A DNA stretch of 64,000 nucleotides from Chryseobacterium ginsenosidimutans (GTDB lineage Bacteria; Bacteroidota; Bacteroidia; Flavobacteriales; Weeksellaceae): positions 2,604,001-2,668,000 of the forward strand of contig NZ_JANUCO010000001.1 of NCBI RefSeq assembly GCF_024807225.1, given 5' to 3'. The notes beneath the pieces are model-generated. The model did no database searches. It worked only from the letters and a program-made list of their open reading frames with translations, and was not told the origin of the DNA. Both the position numbers and the translations under genes were made by a program. Below are positions 8,734-18,360 of the stretch, piece after piece (positions within the stretch are counted from its first letter, which is position 1; every line of letters starts with the position of its first letter).

Positions 8734-9018
8734 TCTGTAATTTTTTATGTGAACGAATTGTAATATACTCTGTTTAAAATTTAAACAGGGGTTTAATTGT
8801 TTCGTTATGGACGAGCTAGGTCGTAAATTTGGGGAAAATAGGGCAATAAAAAACCCAGCCGAGGCTGGGTAAAAACTAATAACCATGAAAACTCAAATTA
8901 AACATGAGAATCGGAATAAAATTAACAATTACTGTGCCAAAGTTGAGTTCATGATTTCTTAATAAAAGTTATTTTTTTGTTAAAAATATTTTAAAATTAA
9001 AATCAGAAATATTTTTTG
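8734..9018. other. Gap between rsgA and ndk with hairpin and tiny ORF
   Basis: Contains the hairpin at 8849-8876 and a 25-codon frame (MKTQIKHENRNKINNY..., 8885-8962). The frame is preceded by AAAACTAATAACCAT, which recurs at 12537-12551 in another gap before a terminator. The tiny ORF has no recognisable product; a small RNA or leader is possible. Confidence 0.35.
8849..8876. terminator. GC-rich hairpin downstream of rsgA
   Basis: CCCAGCC/GGCTGGG with a two-base loop. The T-run is on the minus strand (TTTTTTATT); on the plus strand the hairpin is followed by TAAAAAC. It may stop rsgA transcripts weakly or be part of a small RNA. Confidence 0.5.
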
Positions 9019-9026
9019 TATTTTTG
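9019..9026 (+). promoter_or_regulatory. Candidate -7 element of ndk
   Basis: TATTTTTG lies 23 bases before the ndk start. The -33 region lacks a TTG at standard spacing. Confidence 0.45.
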
Positions 9027-9049
9027 CGCCATTAAAAAAATATACATTT

Positions 9050-9466
9050 ATGTCTAACATTACATTCACTATGATTAAGCCTGATGCTGTTGCTGACGGA
9101 CATATCGGTGCTATATTAGGTAAAATTTCAGAAGGAGGATTCAAGATCAAAGCTTTGAAATTAACTCAACTTACTCTTGCTGATGCAAAAAAATTCTATG
9201 AAGTACACGCTGAAAGACCTTTCTACGGAGAATTGGTAGACTTCATGAGCTCTGGACCAATCGTTGCTGCTGTTCTTGAAAAAGACAATGCTGTTGAAGA
9301 TTTCAGAACTTTGATCGGTGCTACAAACCCGGCTGAAGCTGCTGAAGGTACAATCAGAAAAATGTTTGCAAGAAGCATTGGAGAAAATGCTGTTCACGGT
9401 TCAGATTCTGACGAGAACGCTCTTATCGAAGCACAATTCCATTTTTCTGGAAGAGAGATTTTCTAA
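9050..9466 (+). CDS. ndk: Nucleoside diphosphate kinase
   Basis: A 138-residue enzyme that transfers phosphate from ATP to other nucleoside diphosphates. It starts TFTMIKPDAVADGHIG and has the active-site NAVHGSDS with phosphohistidine H116. Length and motifs are full and normal. It has its own promoter and a strong terminator, so it appears monocistronic. Confidence 0.97.
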   Translation: MSNITFTMIKPDAVADGHIGAILGKISEGGFKIKALKLTQLTLADAKKFYEVHAERPFYGELVDFMSSGPIVAAVLEKDNAVEDFRTLIGATNPAEAAEGTIRKMFARSIGENAVHGSDSDENALIEAQFHFSGREIF

Positions 9467-9486
9467 GAAAAATTACTTCAAAATAA

Positions 9487-9520
9487 AAATCCGGAGAATC
9501 ATATTCTTCGGATTTTGCTT
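9487..9520 (+). terminator. Terminator of ndk
   Basis: AAATCCGGAGAA and TTCTTCGGATTT pair around a short loop, followed by TTTGCTTTTT. Confidence 0.75.
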
Positions 9521-9568
9521 TTTATATGACATAATGTATTAAAATGTGACAAGTTAGGGATTTGAAAC

Positions 9569-11408
9569 TTATAAATTATTTTCAAGAGCTTCCACTTTTT
9601 CACGATACAATTCGATGGGTTTGTCCAGTAAAATCGCAATTACCGTCATATTTTTGTCTAATCTTTCTTTTGGAACATCGATGTAAATAATTCCCGGAAT
9701 CTGGCTCCAATATAATTTATTGTAAATTCTGTGAGAGATCATCGAACCTTCACCAACGATTCTGATTCTTGCAATTTCGTTTTTGATTCCTTTTAAAGCA
9801 ATCGATCCGGTCGGAATTCCTTCTACGAAAAGATAGAGTGTTTTTTTATCTTTCGAAAGTACCGAATTTCCTGAGAAATGTCCGTTGGGTAAACCTTTTT
9901 CTGTTTCAAAAAGAGCTTCAGCATGTTTGCTGATCCATTGTAGCGTTTCAGGATTTGTTTTGTCTGTTCTTTGAATCTTCATATCCAATCCATCAATCGT
10001 TAATCCTGAATTATCAAAAATGTTTTTCCCTGAATGTAATTGTTCTGCAATCTCGTAAGCTGCTACTTTTGAATTTTTGTTTTCTAAGATCTCATTAAAT
10101 GTAGGTTGGTCTTTATTAATATCTTTTAGAATTAAAATTTGCTCTACATCTAATTCTACAACGGTAACATCCTGATCGAACTTCACGTTCGAAAGATCAA
10201 ACGTAATGTTTTGATTTTTTTCTATTGTGAAATTTATTTTTTGATTAGTTCCAACAATTTTCGCTGATTTTGGCATTGATAATAATCCATAAATCTTTAC
10301 AAAGTCTTTTGCTTCTTCAAGGTAAAAGAATATTTTTTTTCCGTCTTTTGAAAACGCAGATTTTCCTTTATAGTTTTCGAAAGGTAAGCCTCCTCTTGTT
10401 CCATAGATGGCATCAGAATTTTTTGAAGTCCATCTTGCTAGATTTTTTAAGATCTCAACCTGTTGTTCCGGAAGTGTTCCGTCTGCTTTCGGACCGATAT
10501 CCAATAATAAATTTCCTCCCATACTGATGACGTCTGCCAAAGTTCTTACAATCATATTGGGCGTTTTGTAATTGTTGTCAAAAGGCTGAAATCCCCAAGA
10601 ATCGTTCATTGTATAACACAATTCCCAATATTTGTTTTGTGGTTTTACGACAGGAATTCCCTGTTCCGGAGTTTCGTAATCTCCATGATTATTCAATCTT
10701 GAATTAACAATAATATTCGGATTGTATTTTCTTAAATTTTTCAGCGTTTCAGGGGCTTTCCATTCATCGGAAGTGTGTTCCCAATCGCCGTCAAACCATA
10801 AAAGATCGGGTTTATATTGAGTGGAAAGTTCATTCAGTTGAGTTTGATAATACGTGATGAAATTTTGCCATCTTTGAGGATCATTCTTAATTTCATACCG
10901 CTTTTTTGTTCTTGTATTAATATCATAATAAGGATGGCTCCAGTCGGGAAGCGAGTAGTAGAGCCCGGTTTTTAAGCCTGATTTTTTCAGTTCGGAAACG
11001 AAAGGTGTTAAAACATCTTTTTGAGCTAAAGAATTTTTAGGAATCGTCGTCGCTTTTTCTGCTTTTGAATCCCAAAGAGAAACGCCATCGTGATGTTTTG
11101 TGGTAATTACGGCATATTTTGCACCTGAATCTTTGATCAGTTTTACCCATTCATCGGGTTTGTAATGGGAAGCAGAAAATCCGTTCAGCTGTTTCATATA
11201 ATTTTCATGGTTGATGTAATTATTGAAAAAAGCCCAGGATTCTGAAATTCCGTCGACCGAATAAATTCCCCAATGAATAAAAATCCCAAGTTTGGCTTCC
11301 TGAAACCATTCCATTTTTTTGTGATCGGAAGTGGAGTTTCTGAGCATTGATTTTTCCTGTTATTAAAATCAATCCCAATGATAATATGCTGATGAATTTG
11401 CCTTTCAT
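9569..11408 (-). CDS. GH29 alpha-L-fucosidase (one apparent frameshift)
   Basis: A secreted glycoside hydrolase releasing alpha-L-fucose. GH29 landmarks: KLGIFIHWG, KHHDGVSLWDS, GLYYSLPDW, and the nucleophile in LLWFDGDWEH. C-terminal beta domains follow. The frame breaks near the N-terminus: the signal peptide (MKGKFISILSLGLILITGKINAQ) lies in another frame. Removing one base at TTT 11337-11339 (CAGAAAC to CAGAAC on the coding strand) joins it to STSDHKKMEWFQEAKLG, giving 612 residues. An in-frame start without the signal peptide would be misleading. It is isolated from other sugar genes and followed by the ndk terminator on the other strand. Confidence 0.9.
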
Positions 11409-11634
11409 TTTTTTTCTTTAGATCACTAAAATAAGGAAAGCTGCGACAAAATCTGTATTTAATAATGATTTGACTTAATAAACATGAAAATATCTTTTAT
11501 AATTTAATGATTTTCAGGATAGAATTGATTTAATTTAATAAACTTTTTATTTGAAGGTTTTCCTGCTTTCACAACTCGCTATTTTCATAGCTAGAAATCT
11601 TGTTGTTCTTTCAATATTTGGAAATAAACAGGTC

Positions 11635-11720
11635 GTTTGTCATTCCGGTAGGAATCTAAGCAAGGTTTTTAAAAAATAGTATGGAAAGATTCGCGCTTAG
11701 ATTCCTGCGGAATGACAAAC
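11635..11720. repeat. Inverted repeat with GTCATTCCG...AGGAATCTAAG arms
   Basis: Arms of about 25 bases at 11635-11660 and 11696-11720 match with one mismatch and one indel. This lies in a 495-base gap that otherwise shows nothing. GTCATTC-containing palindromes of this kind are common between genes in Bacteroidota. Confidence 0.75.
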
Positions 11721-11903
11721 CTTGTGAAAAATTATAATTTAGAATAGTAGTAATATACCGCTTCATATACGTCTTGGATTATTTCTATGGAATTCTCTAA
11801 ATTTCGAAGAAAAAAATAAAAACCTGCTAAAAATAAAAGTTTAAACAAGCGTAATGTATTATTTTTATAAACCCACAAATTCAGAACTATCAAAATAAAA
11901 TAT

Positions 11904-12395
11904 ATGAAAATGACAACCCTACTTCTTATCGTCACAGCAACGCTCACTGCTTTAATAGCAGGACTTTTTTACGCCTATTCGTGTTCAGTCGTTTTGGGAT
12001 TGGGAAAATTATCAGACACCGAATATTTGAAATCTATGCAATCCATCAATCGGGAAATCCTGAATCCGGTGTTTTTTATGAGTTTTATGGGAACGGCATT
12101 TCTGCTTCCGATATCAACTTTCATTTATCGCGGTCAACATCCTGTTTTTCTTCTTCTTTTATTGGCAACTTTGGCTTATTTGCTCGGAGTTTTTGCAGTG
12201 ACCATGTTTGGAAATGTTCCTCTCAATGATCAGTTAGACAAATTTGATATGGCAAATTCAACGGCACAGAAGATCAAAGAAATGCGTGATACATTTGAAA
12301 ACAGATGGAATTTTTTAAACAACATCAGAACCATTTTTTCTGTAATAACAATAGTTTTAACGGTTTGCGCCTGTATCTGGAACAAGGTGGATTGA
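11904..12395 (+). CDS. DUF1772 integral membrane protein
   Basis: A 163-residue protein with four hydrophobic segments (about 5-27, 53-74, 80-102, 138-158). The motifs AGLFYAYSCSVVLGLG, LNPVFFMSFMG, FGNVPLND and FENRWNFLNNIRT match the DUF1772 family, related to anthrone oxygenase. No activity can be assigned. It sits alone; the next terminator is 185 bases downstream. Confidence 0.8.
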   Translation: MKMTTLLLIVTATLTALIAGLFYAYSCSVVLGLGKLSDTEYLKSMQSINREILNPVFFMSFMGTAFLLPISTFIYRGQHPVFLLLLLATLAYLLGVFAVTMFGNVPLNDQLDKFDMANSTAQKIKEMRDTFENRWNFLNNIRTIFSVITIVLTVCACIWNKVD

Positions 12396-12579
12396 GTGGG
12401 AAGTTTTAAACAAAATTTCAATTAAGTAAAAATACGTAAGCTAAAATTCCGTGTTTTTACGGATGGTTTATATCCGATTTTATTGTCATCTTTACATCAG
12501 TATTAGAAAAGGAAATTTAAGCATCAAAGTCTTCAAAAACTAATAACCATTAAAGGCTCAGATTTTCATTAAGAAGAAA

Positions 12580-12606
12580 GGCAACTCATTGAGTTGCCCT
12601 TTTTTG
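12580..12606. terminator. Strong bidirectional terminator before rpe
   Basis: GGCAACTC/GAGTTGCC with a three-base loop, followed by CTTTTTT on the plus strand and TTTCTTCTT on the minus strand. It lies 185 bases past the DUF1772 stop and 19 bases past the rpe stop. The plus-strand stretch before it contains AAAACTAATAACCAT, shared with the gap at 8870, and could be a small RNA or a long 3' end. Confidence 0.8.
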
Positions 12607-12624
12607 TTTTATATTGTTAAAGAA

Positions 12625-13275
12625 TTAAATCTTCAATAATTCAATGGTTCTTTCCGGGTTTTCTGCTGAAAATACTGCGTTTCCTGCAACCAAAACATCT
12701 GCTCCGGCTTCGAAAAGTTTTGCTGCATTGTCCAAGTTTACTCCTCCATCAATTTCGATTAATGCGGTAGAATTGTTGCTTAAAATCAAATCTTTGGTTT
12801 CAGCAATTTTCTTGTATGTATTTTCAATGAATTTCTGTCCTCCGAACCCCGGATTTACACTCATTAACAATACCAAATCTACATCAGCAATGATATCTTC
12901 CAACATCAAAACCGGAGTGGAAGGATTTAAAACAACTCCTGCTTTTGCACCTAAACTCTGAATATGATGAATTGTTCTGTGAAGATGCGTACAAGCTTCA
13001 TAATGAATGGAAATAAGATCTGCACCGTGATTGATGAACTCTTCAACATATTTCTCAGGCTCTACGATCATTAAATGCACATCTACAAACTTCTTTGCAT
13101 GTTGCTGAACCGTTTTCATTACCGGAAAACCGAAAGAGATATTCGGAACAAATCTTCCGTCCATCACGTCGATATGAAACCAGTCTGCCTGCGAATTGTT
13201 CAGCATTTCAATGTCTCTTTGCAGATTCCCGAAGTCTGCAGATAAAAGGGAAGGAGCAATAAGCTTCGTTTTCAT
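12625..13275 (-). CDS. rpe: Ribulose-phosphate 3-epimerase
   Basis: A 216-residue TIM-barrel enzyme that interconverts ribulose-5-phosphate and xylulose-5-phosphate. Family motifs: IAPSLLSADFGNL, FHIDVMDGRFVPNISFG, VDVHLMI, SVNPGFGGQKFI, and EIDGGVN near the end. Full length. It is transcribed leftward into the bidirectional terminator and is separated from the M42 gene by an inverted repeat. Confidence 0.95.
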   Translation of the reverse strand: MKTKLIAPSLLSADFGNLQRDIEMLNNSQADWFHIDVMDGRFVPNISFGFPVMKTVQQHAKKFVDVHLMIVEPEKYVEEFINHGADLISIHYEACTHLHRTIHHIQSLGAKAGVVLNPSTPVLMLEDIIADVDLVLLMSVNPGFGGQKFIENTYKKIAETKDLILSNNSTALIEIDGGVNLDNAAKLFEAGADVLVAGNAVFSAENPERTIELLKI

Positions 13276-13296
13276 TTTTACTTTTTATACTTAATA

Positions 13297-13385
13297 TTAG
13301 ATTTCAGATTAAAGATTTCAGAATTCAGACTTAAAAATTTACGTAATAATTTAGTCTAATATCTAATGTCTTGCATCTGATGTCT
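13297..13385. repeat. Degenerate inverted repeat between rpe and the M42 gene
   Basis: AGATTTCAGATTAAAGATTTC on the left pairs imperfectly with the AGTCTAATATCTAATGTC...CAGATGTC side on the right. It fills the gap and abuts the M42 stop. Confidence 0.5.
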
Positions 13386-13389
13386 CTTC

Positions 13390-14467
13390 TTAATGATACT
13401 TCAATTTCATTTCCGGTGTTATCTTCAGAAGCGTTTCGTAGATCAGTTTTATCACATTTCCTACATCTTCTTTAGACACCATTTCCACCGTTGTGTGCAT
13501 GTAACGCAAAGGTAGAGAAATTAATGCACTCGGAAACTCCGCCGTTTGAGTGGGCAAAAGCATCGGTATCAGTTCCCGTTGCTCTGCTTGCAGCTGCTCT
13601 TTGGAAAGGGATTTCTTTGTTTTTTGCCGTATCAATAATCAATTCTCTGATCGTGTGATGAACGCTTGGTGCAAAGAAAACAACCGGTCCGGCTCCGCAT
13701 TTCTGGTCACCTTCTTTTTTCTTTTCGATCATTGGAGTTGTCGTGTCGTGCGTAACATCGGTAACGATGGCGATATTGGGTTTAATCGTATCTGCAATCA
13801 TATCGGCTCCGTATAAACCTACTTCTTCCTGCACGGAATTCGTGATATATAAACCAAAAGGAATTGTTTTTTTATTTTCCTTTAAAAGTCTTGCTACTTC
13901 CGCAATCATAAATCCGCCGATTCTGTTGTCTAAAGCACGGCAAACAAAATAACGGTCGTTCATTTCGAAGAATTCATCGGGATACGTAATCATGCATCCG
14001 ACGTAGATTCCCATATTTTCAACTTCTTCTTTGGTCGTTGCTCCACAATCGATAAAAATATTTTCGATTTTCGGAATCGGTTCATTTTGATTGGCACCTC
14101 TTGTGTGAATTGCAGGCCATCCGAAGACACCTTTCACGATACCTTTTTCGCCATGAATGTGAACGACCTTTGAAGGCGCAATCGTCTGATCTGAACCTCC
14201 GTTTCGGATTACATAGATCAAACCGTCGTCTGTAATGTAATTCACGTACCAAGAGATTTCATCGGCATGAGCTTCAATAACTACTTTAAATTCCGCCTCC
14301 GGATTAATTATCCCATAGCAAGTTCCGTAATGATCTACTTCAATTTTGTCGACATAAGGTCTGATGTAATCCATCCAGATTTTTTGACCCGCATGTTCGT
14401 AACCTGTTGGCGATGATGTGTTTAAATATTTTTCTAAAAATTTTAAAGATTTCTTCTCAAATTTCAT
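13390..14467 (-). CDS. M42 family metallopeptidase (one apparent frameshift)
   Basis: A cytosolic dinuclear-metal aminopeptidase of the M42 (TET/FrvX) type. Metal and catalytic motifs: EAHADEISW, CRALDNRIGG, SVQEEVGLYGAD, and APSVHHTI. The frame breaks at plus-strand AAA 13534-13536 (CGGAAACT); removing one base turns ...HSNGGVSECINF into ...HSNGGVPSALISLPLRYMHT and continues to a natural end MKLKYH, 358 residues. Here the RGAAAC pattern is on the strand opposite the coding strand. The neighbouring divergent gene encodes DUF4294, a pairing I believe is common in flavobacteria. Confidence 0.9.
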
Positions 14468-14518
14468 AAAAAGGAATGATTTTTGCGTTTAATTTTCGTT
14501 GTAATAAGCGTAAAAATA

Positions 14519-15224
14519 ATGAATTTTAGCAAGATTATTTATCTTTTTCTTTTCTTTTTCGGAGTCTGTGTTTTTGGTCAGAAGGATTCTGTGATCGCAA
14601 TTCCTTTGAGCCAGTATCCACAGGATTTACTGAAAACTGATGAATTCGGAAAAAAATACTATTATGACGAAAGGCAGAAGATGCGAGTGTATGATATCAA
14701 CGGCGAAACCGTGGTTGTAATGGATGAATTGGTGTTAATCAATAAACCGAAATTCAACAATCAGCTCGACAGAAATTATTATTATTTCCTTAATAAAAAA
14801 TTATACAGAGTATATCCTTTATTTCTGACAGCTTTGCAACAATATAGAGATATACAGGAAGAAATGACTAATCTTGACAGTAAAGCCAAAAGAAAATACA
14901 TTAGAGACAGGCAAAATATATTGGCAGATCAGTATGAAAAGCAATTAAGAGATTTAACAACAACAGAAGGTCAGATTTTTGGAAAATTATTAAACAGGGC
15001 AACCGGAAAAAATGTCTACGAAATCATTAAAGAATTAAGAGGAGGATGGAGCGCTTTCTGGTGGAATGTAAAAGGGAAAATGGCAGATATTGATCTTAAG
15101 GATAAATATGATCCGCATGCTAACAGAAACCGATGAATATCTGGAATCACTGCTTCAATCTAACTGGAATTCGGGGTATTTGCAGCCTTATCCGGGAGCG
15201 GAAAAATTTAAAGTATATAAATAG
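14519..15224 (+). CDS. DUF4294 exported protein (one apparent frameshift)
   Basis: A Bacteroidota-specific protein of unknown role. The start is the ATG at 14519 (MNFSKIIYLFLFFFGVCVFG, a signal peptide). Signature stretches: YYFLNKKLYRVYPLF, GQIFGKLLNRATGKNVYEII, GGWSAFWWNVKGKMADIDL. The frame stops early at 15136, but removing one A at 15127-15129 (ACAGAAACC) extends it through TDEYLESLLQSNWNSGYLQP to a stop at 15224, 234 residues. It diverges from the M42 gene. Confidence 0.8.
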
Positions 15225-15242
15225 AATACAAACATAAATAAG

Positions 15243-15276
15243 AAATTCCTGTAAAATAGTTTACAGGAATTTTTCT
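15243..15276. terminator. Bidirectional terminator between DUF4294 and NUDIX genes
   Basis: AAATTCCTGTAAA and TTTACAGGAATTT form a 13-base stem with a four-base loop and T-runs on both strands. It overlaps the last codons of the convergent NUDIX gene. Confidence 0.8.
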
Positions 15277-15677
15277 TTTAATTTATCGAAAACGATTTTA
15301 TCTATTGGTAAAGGAAACAGATTGTCGGGAGTATTCAGATCAATCCATTCTGTTTTTTCGATGCAGGGATCGAGGATAAGGAAATCTTCTTCATTGACAA
15401 TATTTACAAGGTAATATATAGTAAGCAATTGTTCGTTTTCTCTAAAACGCGAAACAAGAAAATCTTCCTGCGTATAAAAATGTTCTACAATTTCAATTTT
15501 CACATTCAGCTCTTCATCGAATTCGCGGTGCAGGCAGTCTATTACTCCTTCGCCAAACTCCAATCCGCCACCCGGAAATTTCATTAAAGGTTCGCCCACA
15601 TATTCTTCAAATAAAGTCAAAACTTTTTTATCCTTCACCGCACAAGCATATACTCTAATGTTGATCTTATCTATCAT
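15261..15677 (-). CDS. NUDIX hydrolase
   Basis: A 138-residue NUDIX protein with the box GGLEFGEGVIDCLHREFDEE, close to GX5EX7REUXEEXGU, so it is likely active on a nucleoside-diphosphate-linked compound. The substrate cannot be predicted. It converges with the DUF4294 gene and is followed upstream by an inverted repeat and mnmD on the same strand, but 125 bases apart. Confidence 0.85.
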   Translation of the reverse strand: MIDKINIRVYACAVKDKKVLTLFEEYVGEPLMKFPGGGLEFGEGVIDCLHREFDEELNVKIEIVEHFYTQEDFLVSRFRENEQLLTIYYLVNIVNEEDFLILDPCIEKTEWIDLNTPDNLFPLPIDKIVFDKLKEKFL

Positions 15678-15712
15678 ATATAATAATTTGGATAGCTAAT
15701 TTATGAATTTTT

Positions 15713-15802
15713 GCCGGAAGTTGGAAGCTCGAAGATGAAGGATTTTGCAAGGCGTTAAACAGTTAGTTATAAACTTCTATCACCCACCTTCCGACTTCCA
15801 GC
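15713..15802. repeat. Inverted repeat with GGAAGTTGGAAG-type arms
   Basis: CCGGAAGTTGGAAGCTCGAAG pairs imperfectly with CTTCCGACTTCCAGC at the other end. The right arm ends at the mnmD stop codon. Confidence 0.6.
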
Positions 15803-16477
15803 CTACAATTTAATAGCATTAATCATCTCTCTCTTTCCGGGAGGTCCCGCTTTCTTTTCTACTTTAAAATCGAGCTCTTGCAAAATTCTTCTTACGCTTC
15901 CTTTTGAAGAGTAAGTTGTTAAAAGTCCGTTAACCGCCATTTTGTCTGAGACCAATTCAAAAAGAGGTTTCTCCCAAAGGTCGGGTTGTACTCTTGCTCC
16001 GAAGCAATCAAAATAAACAAGGTTAATTTTTGGTAAGTCTATGTCTTTCAGGTCAAAGAAGTCGCATTGTATCTTTTTTAAATTAAATCCTTTAAGGATT
16101 TCAACTGGTTTTTCCCAATCTGCCTGATGAATTTTTTGATAAATATTTTTGAATTCCGGGTTATCGAAGAGCTCAAAATAGGCCAAATCGTTAATTTCGG
16201 ATTCATTTATGGGATACTTTTCGAGTGAAAAATAGTTGATGATATGATTTTTGTCAGTTTTTAAATATTCATTAATTGTTACCAAAACATTCAAACCTGT
16301 TCCAAAACCGAGTTCTAAAATATTAATTTCATAATCATTTACCAGATTTAATCCGTTTTTGATAAACACATGTTCGGCTTCCTGAAGAGCACCATGATGG
16401 GAATGGTAGTTTTCATTTAATTCATTGATAAACAATGTTTTACTTCCGTCGTTTGTGGTTTTGATTTCTCTTTTCAA
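15803..16477 (-). CDS. mnmD: tRNA (mnm5s2U34) methyltransferase MnmD
   Basis: A 224-residue SAM-dependent methyltransferase for the wobble uridine of tRNAs. Motifs: YHSHHGALQEAEHVFI, the SAM site ILELGFGTGLNVL, the DUF752 active-site stretch VYFDCFGARVQPDLW, and the C-terminal KKAGPPGKREMINA. The MnmC2-like domain stands alone, without the oxidase half of E. coli MnmC, as is usual in Bacteroidota. It diverges from ilvE. Confidence 0.93.
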   Translation of the reverse strand: MKREIKTTNDGSKTLFINELNENYHSHHGALQEAEHVFIKNGLNLVNDYEINILELGFGTGLNVLVTINEYLKTDKNHIINYFSLEKYPINESEINDLAYFELFDNPEFKNIYQKIHQADWEKPVEILKGFNLKKIQCDFFDLKDIDLPKINLVYFDCFGARVQPDLWEKPLFELVSDKMAVNGLLTTYSSKGSVRRILQELDFKVEKKAGPPGKREMINAIKL

Positions 16478-16528
16478 GCTATTTTTTTACAAATTTACTC
16501 TAAAATTTTTATATTTAGAAAATTATGT

Positions 16529-16536
16529 TAAATTTG
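16529..16536 (+). promoter_or_regulatory. Candidate -7 element of ilvE
   Basis: TAAATTTG matches TAnnTTTG, 25 bases before the ATG. No TTG at standard spacing. Confidence 0.4.
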
Positions 16537-16561
16537 TAGAACATCATAAAAAATTTTAGAA

Positions 16562-17632
16562 ATGATAATTCAAAAAACTGAGAACTCCAGAATTTCTACA
16601 TTCGACCCAACTAATTTTTCATTTGGAAATACTTTTATAGATCATATGGTAATATGTGAGTATGAAGATGGAAAATGGGGGGATGTGAAACTGGTTCCTT
16701 ATGGTCCTATGGCATTTACGCCTGCAATGATGGGGGTAAATTACGGACAGGCTTGTTTTGAAGGTATGAAAGCCTACAAAGACAAAGACGGACAGGTTTT
16801 CCTTTTCAGACCTGAAAAGAATTTTGAACGTATCAACAAGTCGGCGACGCGTCTTGCAATGCCTGAAGTAACTGAAGAGATGTTTTTAGAAGGTTTAAAA
16901 GCATTAGTTGACATCGACAGAGACTGGATTCCTCAGGGAGAAGGTAATTCTTTGTATATCAGACCTTTGATTTTCGCTACGGAAGAAGCATTGAAAGCAA
17001 GAGTGTCTAATAAATATATGTTTGCAATCGTTGCAACACCTGCAAAAATGTATTATACAGAGCCTGTTTCTGTGAAAATTTCAGACCATTATTCAAGAGC
17101 GGCAAGCGGTGGAGTAGGTTCTGCTAAAGCGGCAGGAAACTATGCTGCATCTTTCTACCCGACTCAGTTGGCTATCGATGAAGGATATGACCAGATTATC
17201 TGGACAGATGATGCCACTCACGAATATTTTGAAGAAAGTGGAACAATGAATGTTTTCGTAAGAATCAACGATACGATTTTTACTCCACCAACTTCAGAAA
17301 AAATCTTAGACGGTGTTACAAGAGACAGTTTTATTACTTTGGCTAAGAAAAGAGGATTTGAAGTAAAAGTAGAGCCTATTAAAGTAAAAGATGTTGTAGA
17401 AGCTCAGAAAAACGGAACTTTGAAAGAAGTTTGGGGAGTAGGAACTGCGGTTGTTACAACTGTTTTCCAAGCTTTGGGTTACAATGGGGAGAAATTAGAA
17501 TTACCAAGATTATCAGACGAAGAAAGCTTTGCAGTTATTTTAAAAAGCGACTTGGTAGATTTACAGACTAATCTTACGGAAGATCCTTTCGGATGGAGAG
17601 TATTGGTTGATCACGTTTTGGAAACGGTTTAA
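16562..17632 (+). CDS. ilvE: Branched-chain amino acid aminotransferase
   Basis: A 356-residue fold-type IV PLP enzyme, transaminating Leu, Ile and Val. PLP lysine K189 in GVGSAKAAGNYAAS; other class IV marks are YGQACFEGMKAY and TDDATHEYFEESGTMNVF. Length is typical. It has its own promoter element and a strong terminator, so it is probably monocistronic. Confidence 0.95.
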   Translation: MIIQKTENSRISTFDPTNFSFGNTFIDHMVICEYEDGKWGDVKLVPYGPMAFTPAMMGVNYGQACFEGMKAYKDKDGQVFLFRPEKNFERINKSATRLAMPEVTEEMFLEGLKALVDIDRDWIPQGEGNSLYIRPLIFATEEALKARVSNKYMFAIVATPAKMYYTEPVSVKISDHYSRAASGGVGSAKAAGNYAASFYPTQLAIDEGYDQIIWTDDATHEYFEESGTMNVFVRINDTIFTPPTSEKILDGVTRDSFITLAKKRGFEVKVEPIKVKDVVEAQKNGTLKEVWGVGTAVVTTVFQALGYNGEKLELPRLSDEESFAVILKSDLVDLQTNLTEDPFGWRVLVDHVLETV

Positions 17633-17655
17633 TTAAACTTAAAATTAAATATAAA

Positions 17656-17679
17656 GTCGGGAATTTTCCCGGCTTTTTT
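17656..17679 (+). terminator. Terminator of ilvE
   Basis: GTCGGGAA/TTCCCGGC stem with a two-base loop and a TTTTTT tail, 24 bases past the stop. Confidence 0.85.
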
Positions 17680-17706
17680 GTTTTAAGATCCATTTAATAT
17701 CAACGC

Positions 17707-17800
17707 TGTCATCCTGAGGTTCTCGAAGGATTATGCAGGAGAATTTGCACATTTAAAAAAAAAGGCTTCGAGGATTTGAGCCTCACAAAGAGAACTTTAA
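17707..17800. repeat. Decayed intergenic repeat with TGTCATCCTGAGG
   Basis: TGTCATCCTGAGGTTCTCGA faces a degenerate GGCTTCGAGGATTTGAGCCTCACA. Repeats starting TGTCATCCTGAG are common between genes in this phylum. It lies in a 680-base gap that holds no gene. Confidence 0.5.
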
Positions 17801-17896
17801 AAATCAATATAATTTTCTTAATGAAGCTCAACTCCTTAAAAAAAATCTTAGAGTCTGTTTAAATTTGATTCAAACATTTTAAAATTTACTGCTGAT

Positions 17897-18060
17897 TTTT
17901 TAACGCAAAGATTTATTCAATATTAATTTAATTAAGTGAGCAAAGATGAATCAACAAGTTGATTTGATGAAGCGTTGTTTTCACGCTTTGCGAAGCAAAT
18001 ATTATTTGCCTTTGCCTTCTAAAAATAATGCGTAATGTAATTAGAATCTTTGCGTTAAAA
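17897..18060. repeat. Inverted-repeat element with TTTTAACGCAAAGAT arms (copy 1)
   Basis: Perfect 15-base terminal arms, TTTTAACGCAAAGAT at 17897-17911 and its complement at 18046-18060, enclose about 134 bases. The interior segment starting AGCAAAGATGAATCAA and ending TTGATTTGATGAAGC also occurs, inverted, inside copy 2 at 60339-60493. A single AACGCAAAGATT arm recurs at about 18200. This looks like a REP or MITE-like intergenic element. Confidence 0.8.
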
Positions 18061-18320
18061 AGAATAACAGATTTTGTTTGAAAAGATCTTAAGTCTTTCA
18101 ATGTAAAAACTTTCACTTTCAAAAAAATATATTTTCAAACAGGTTACAAAATTTGTAATATAAAATTTAAACGGGCTCTTAATGCTTTAAATTTTTCAAC
18201 GCAAAGATTATATTTAAAACATCCACAGGAATAAATAGGTCTTTATTTTAAAAACGATGATTTAAAACCCATTTATTTTTAAAAATGGTCAAAATTTTAT
18301 TTCAATAAGTTCTTCAAGTT

Positions 18321-18351
18321 TTGTAAGTGATTCACGAAATGTGTATTTTCG
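18321..18351 (+). promoter_or_regulatory. Promoter of the GldI-like/PPIase operon
   Basis: TTG, 20 bases, then TATTTTCG, a one-base variant of TAnnTTTG at the ideal spacing. The -7 element ends nine bases before the ATG, so the mRNA leader would be only a few bases. Confidence 0.55.
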
Positions 18352-18360
18352 CAAAAGTTT

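Noticed and set aside
8434..8886. 150-residue minus-strand frame opposite rsgA
   Set aside because: It is antisense to the conserved GTPase and zinc-knuckle region of rsgA; the composition fits a shadow frame.
17680..18360. Possible tRNA or gene in the 680-base gap after ilvE
   Set aside because: No cloverleaf, CCA end or plausible frame; the interval is explained by a terminator, repeats and a promoter.
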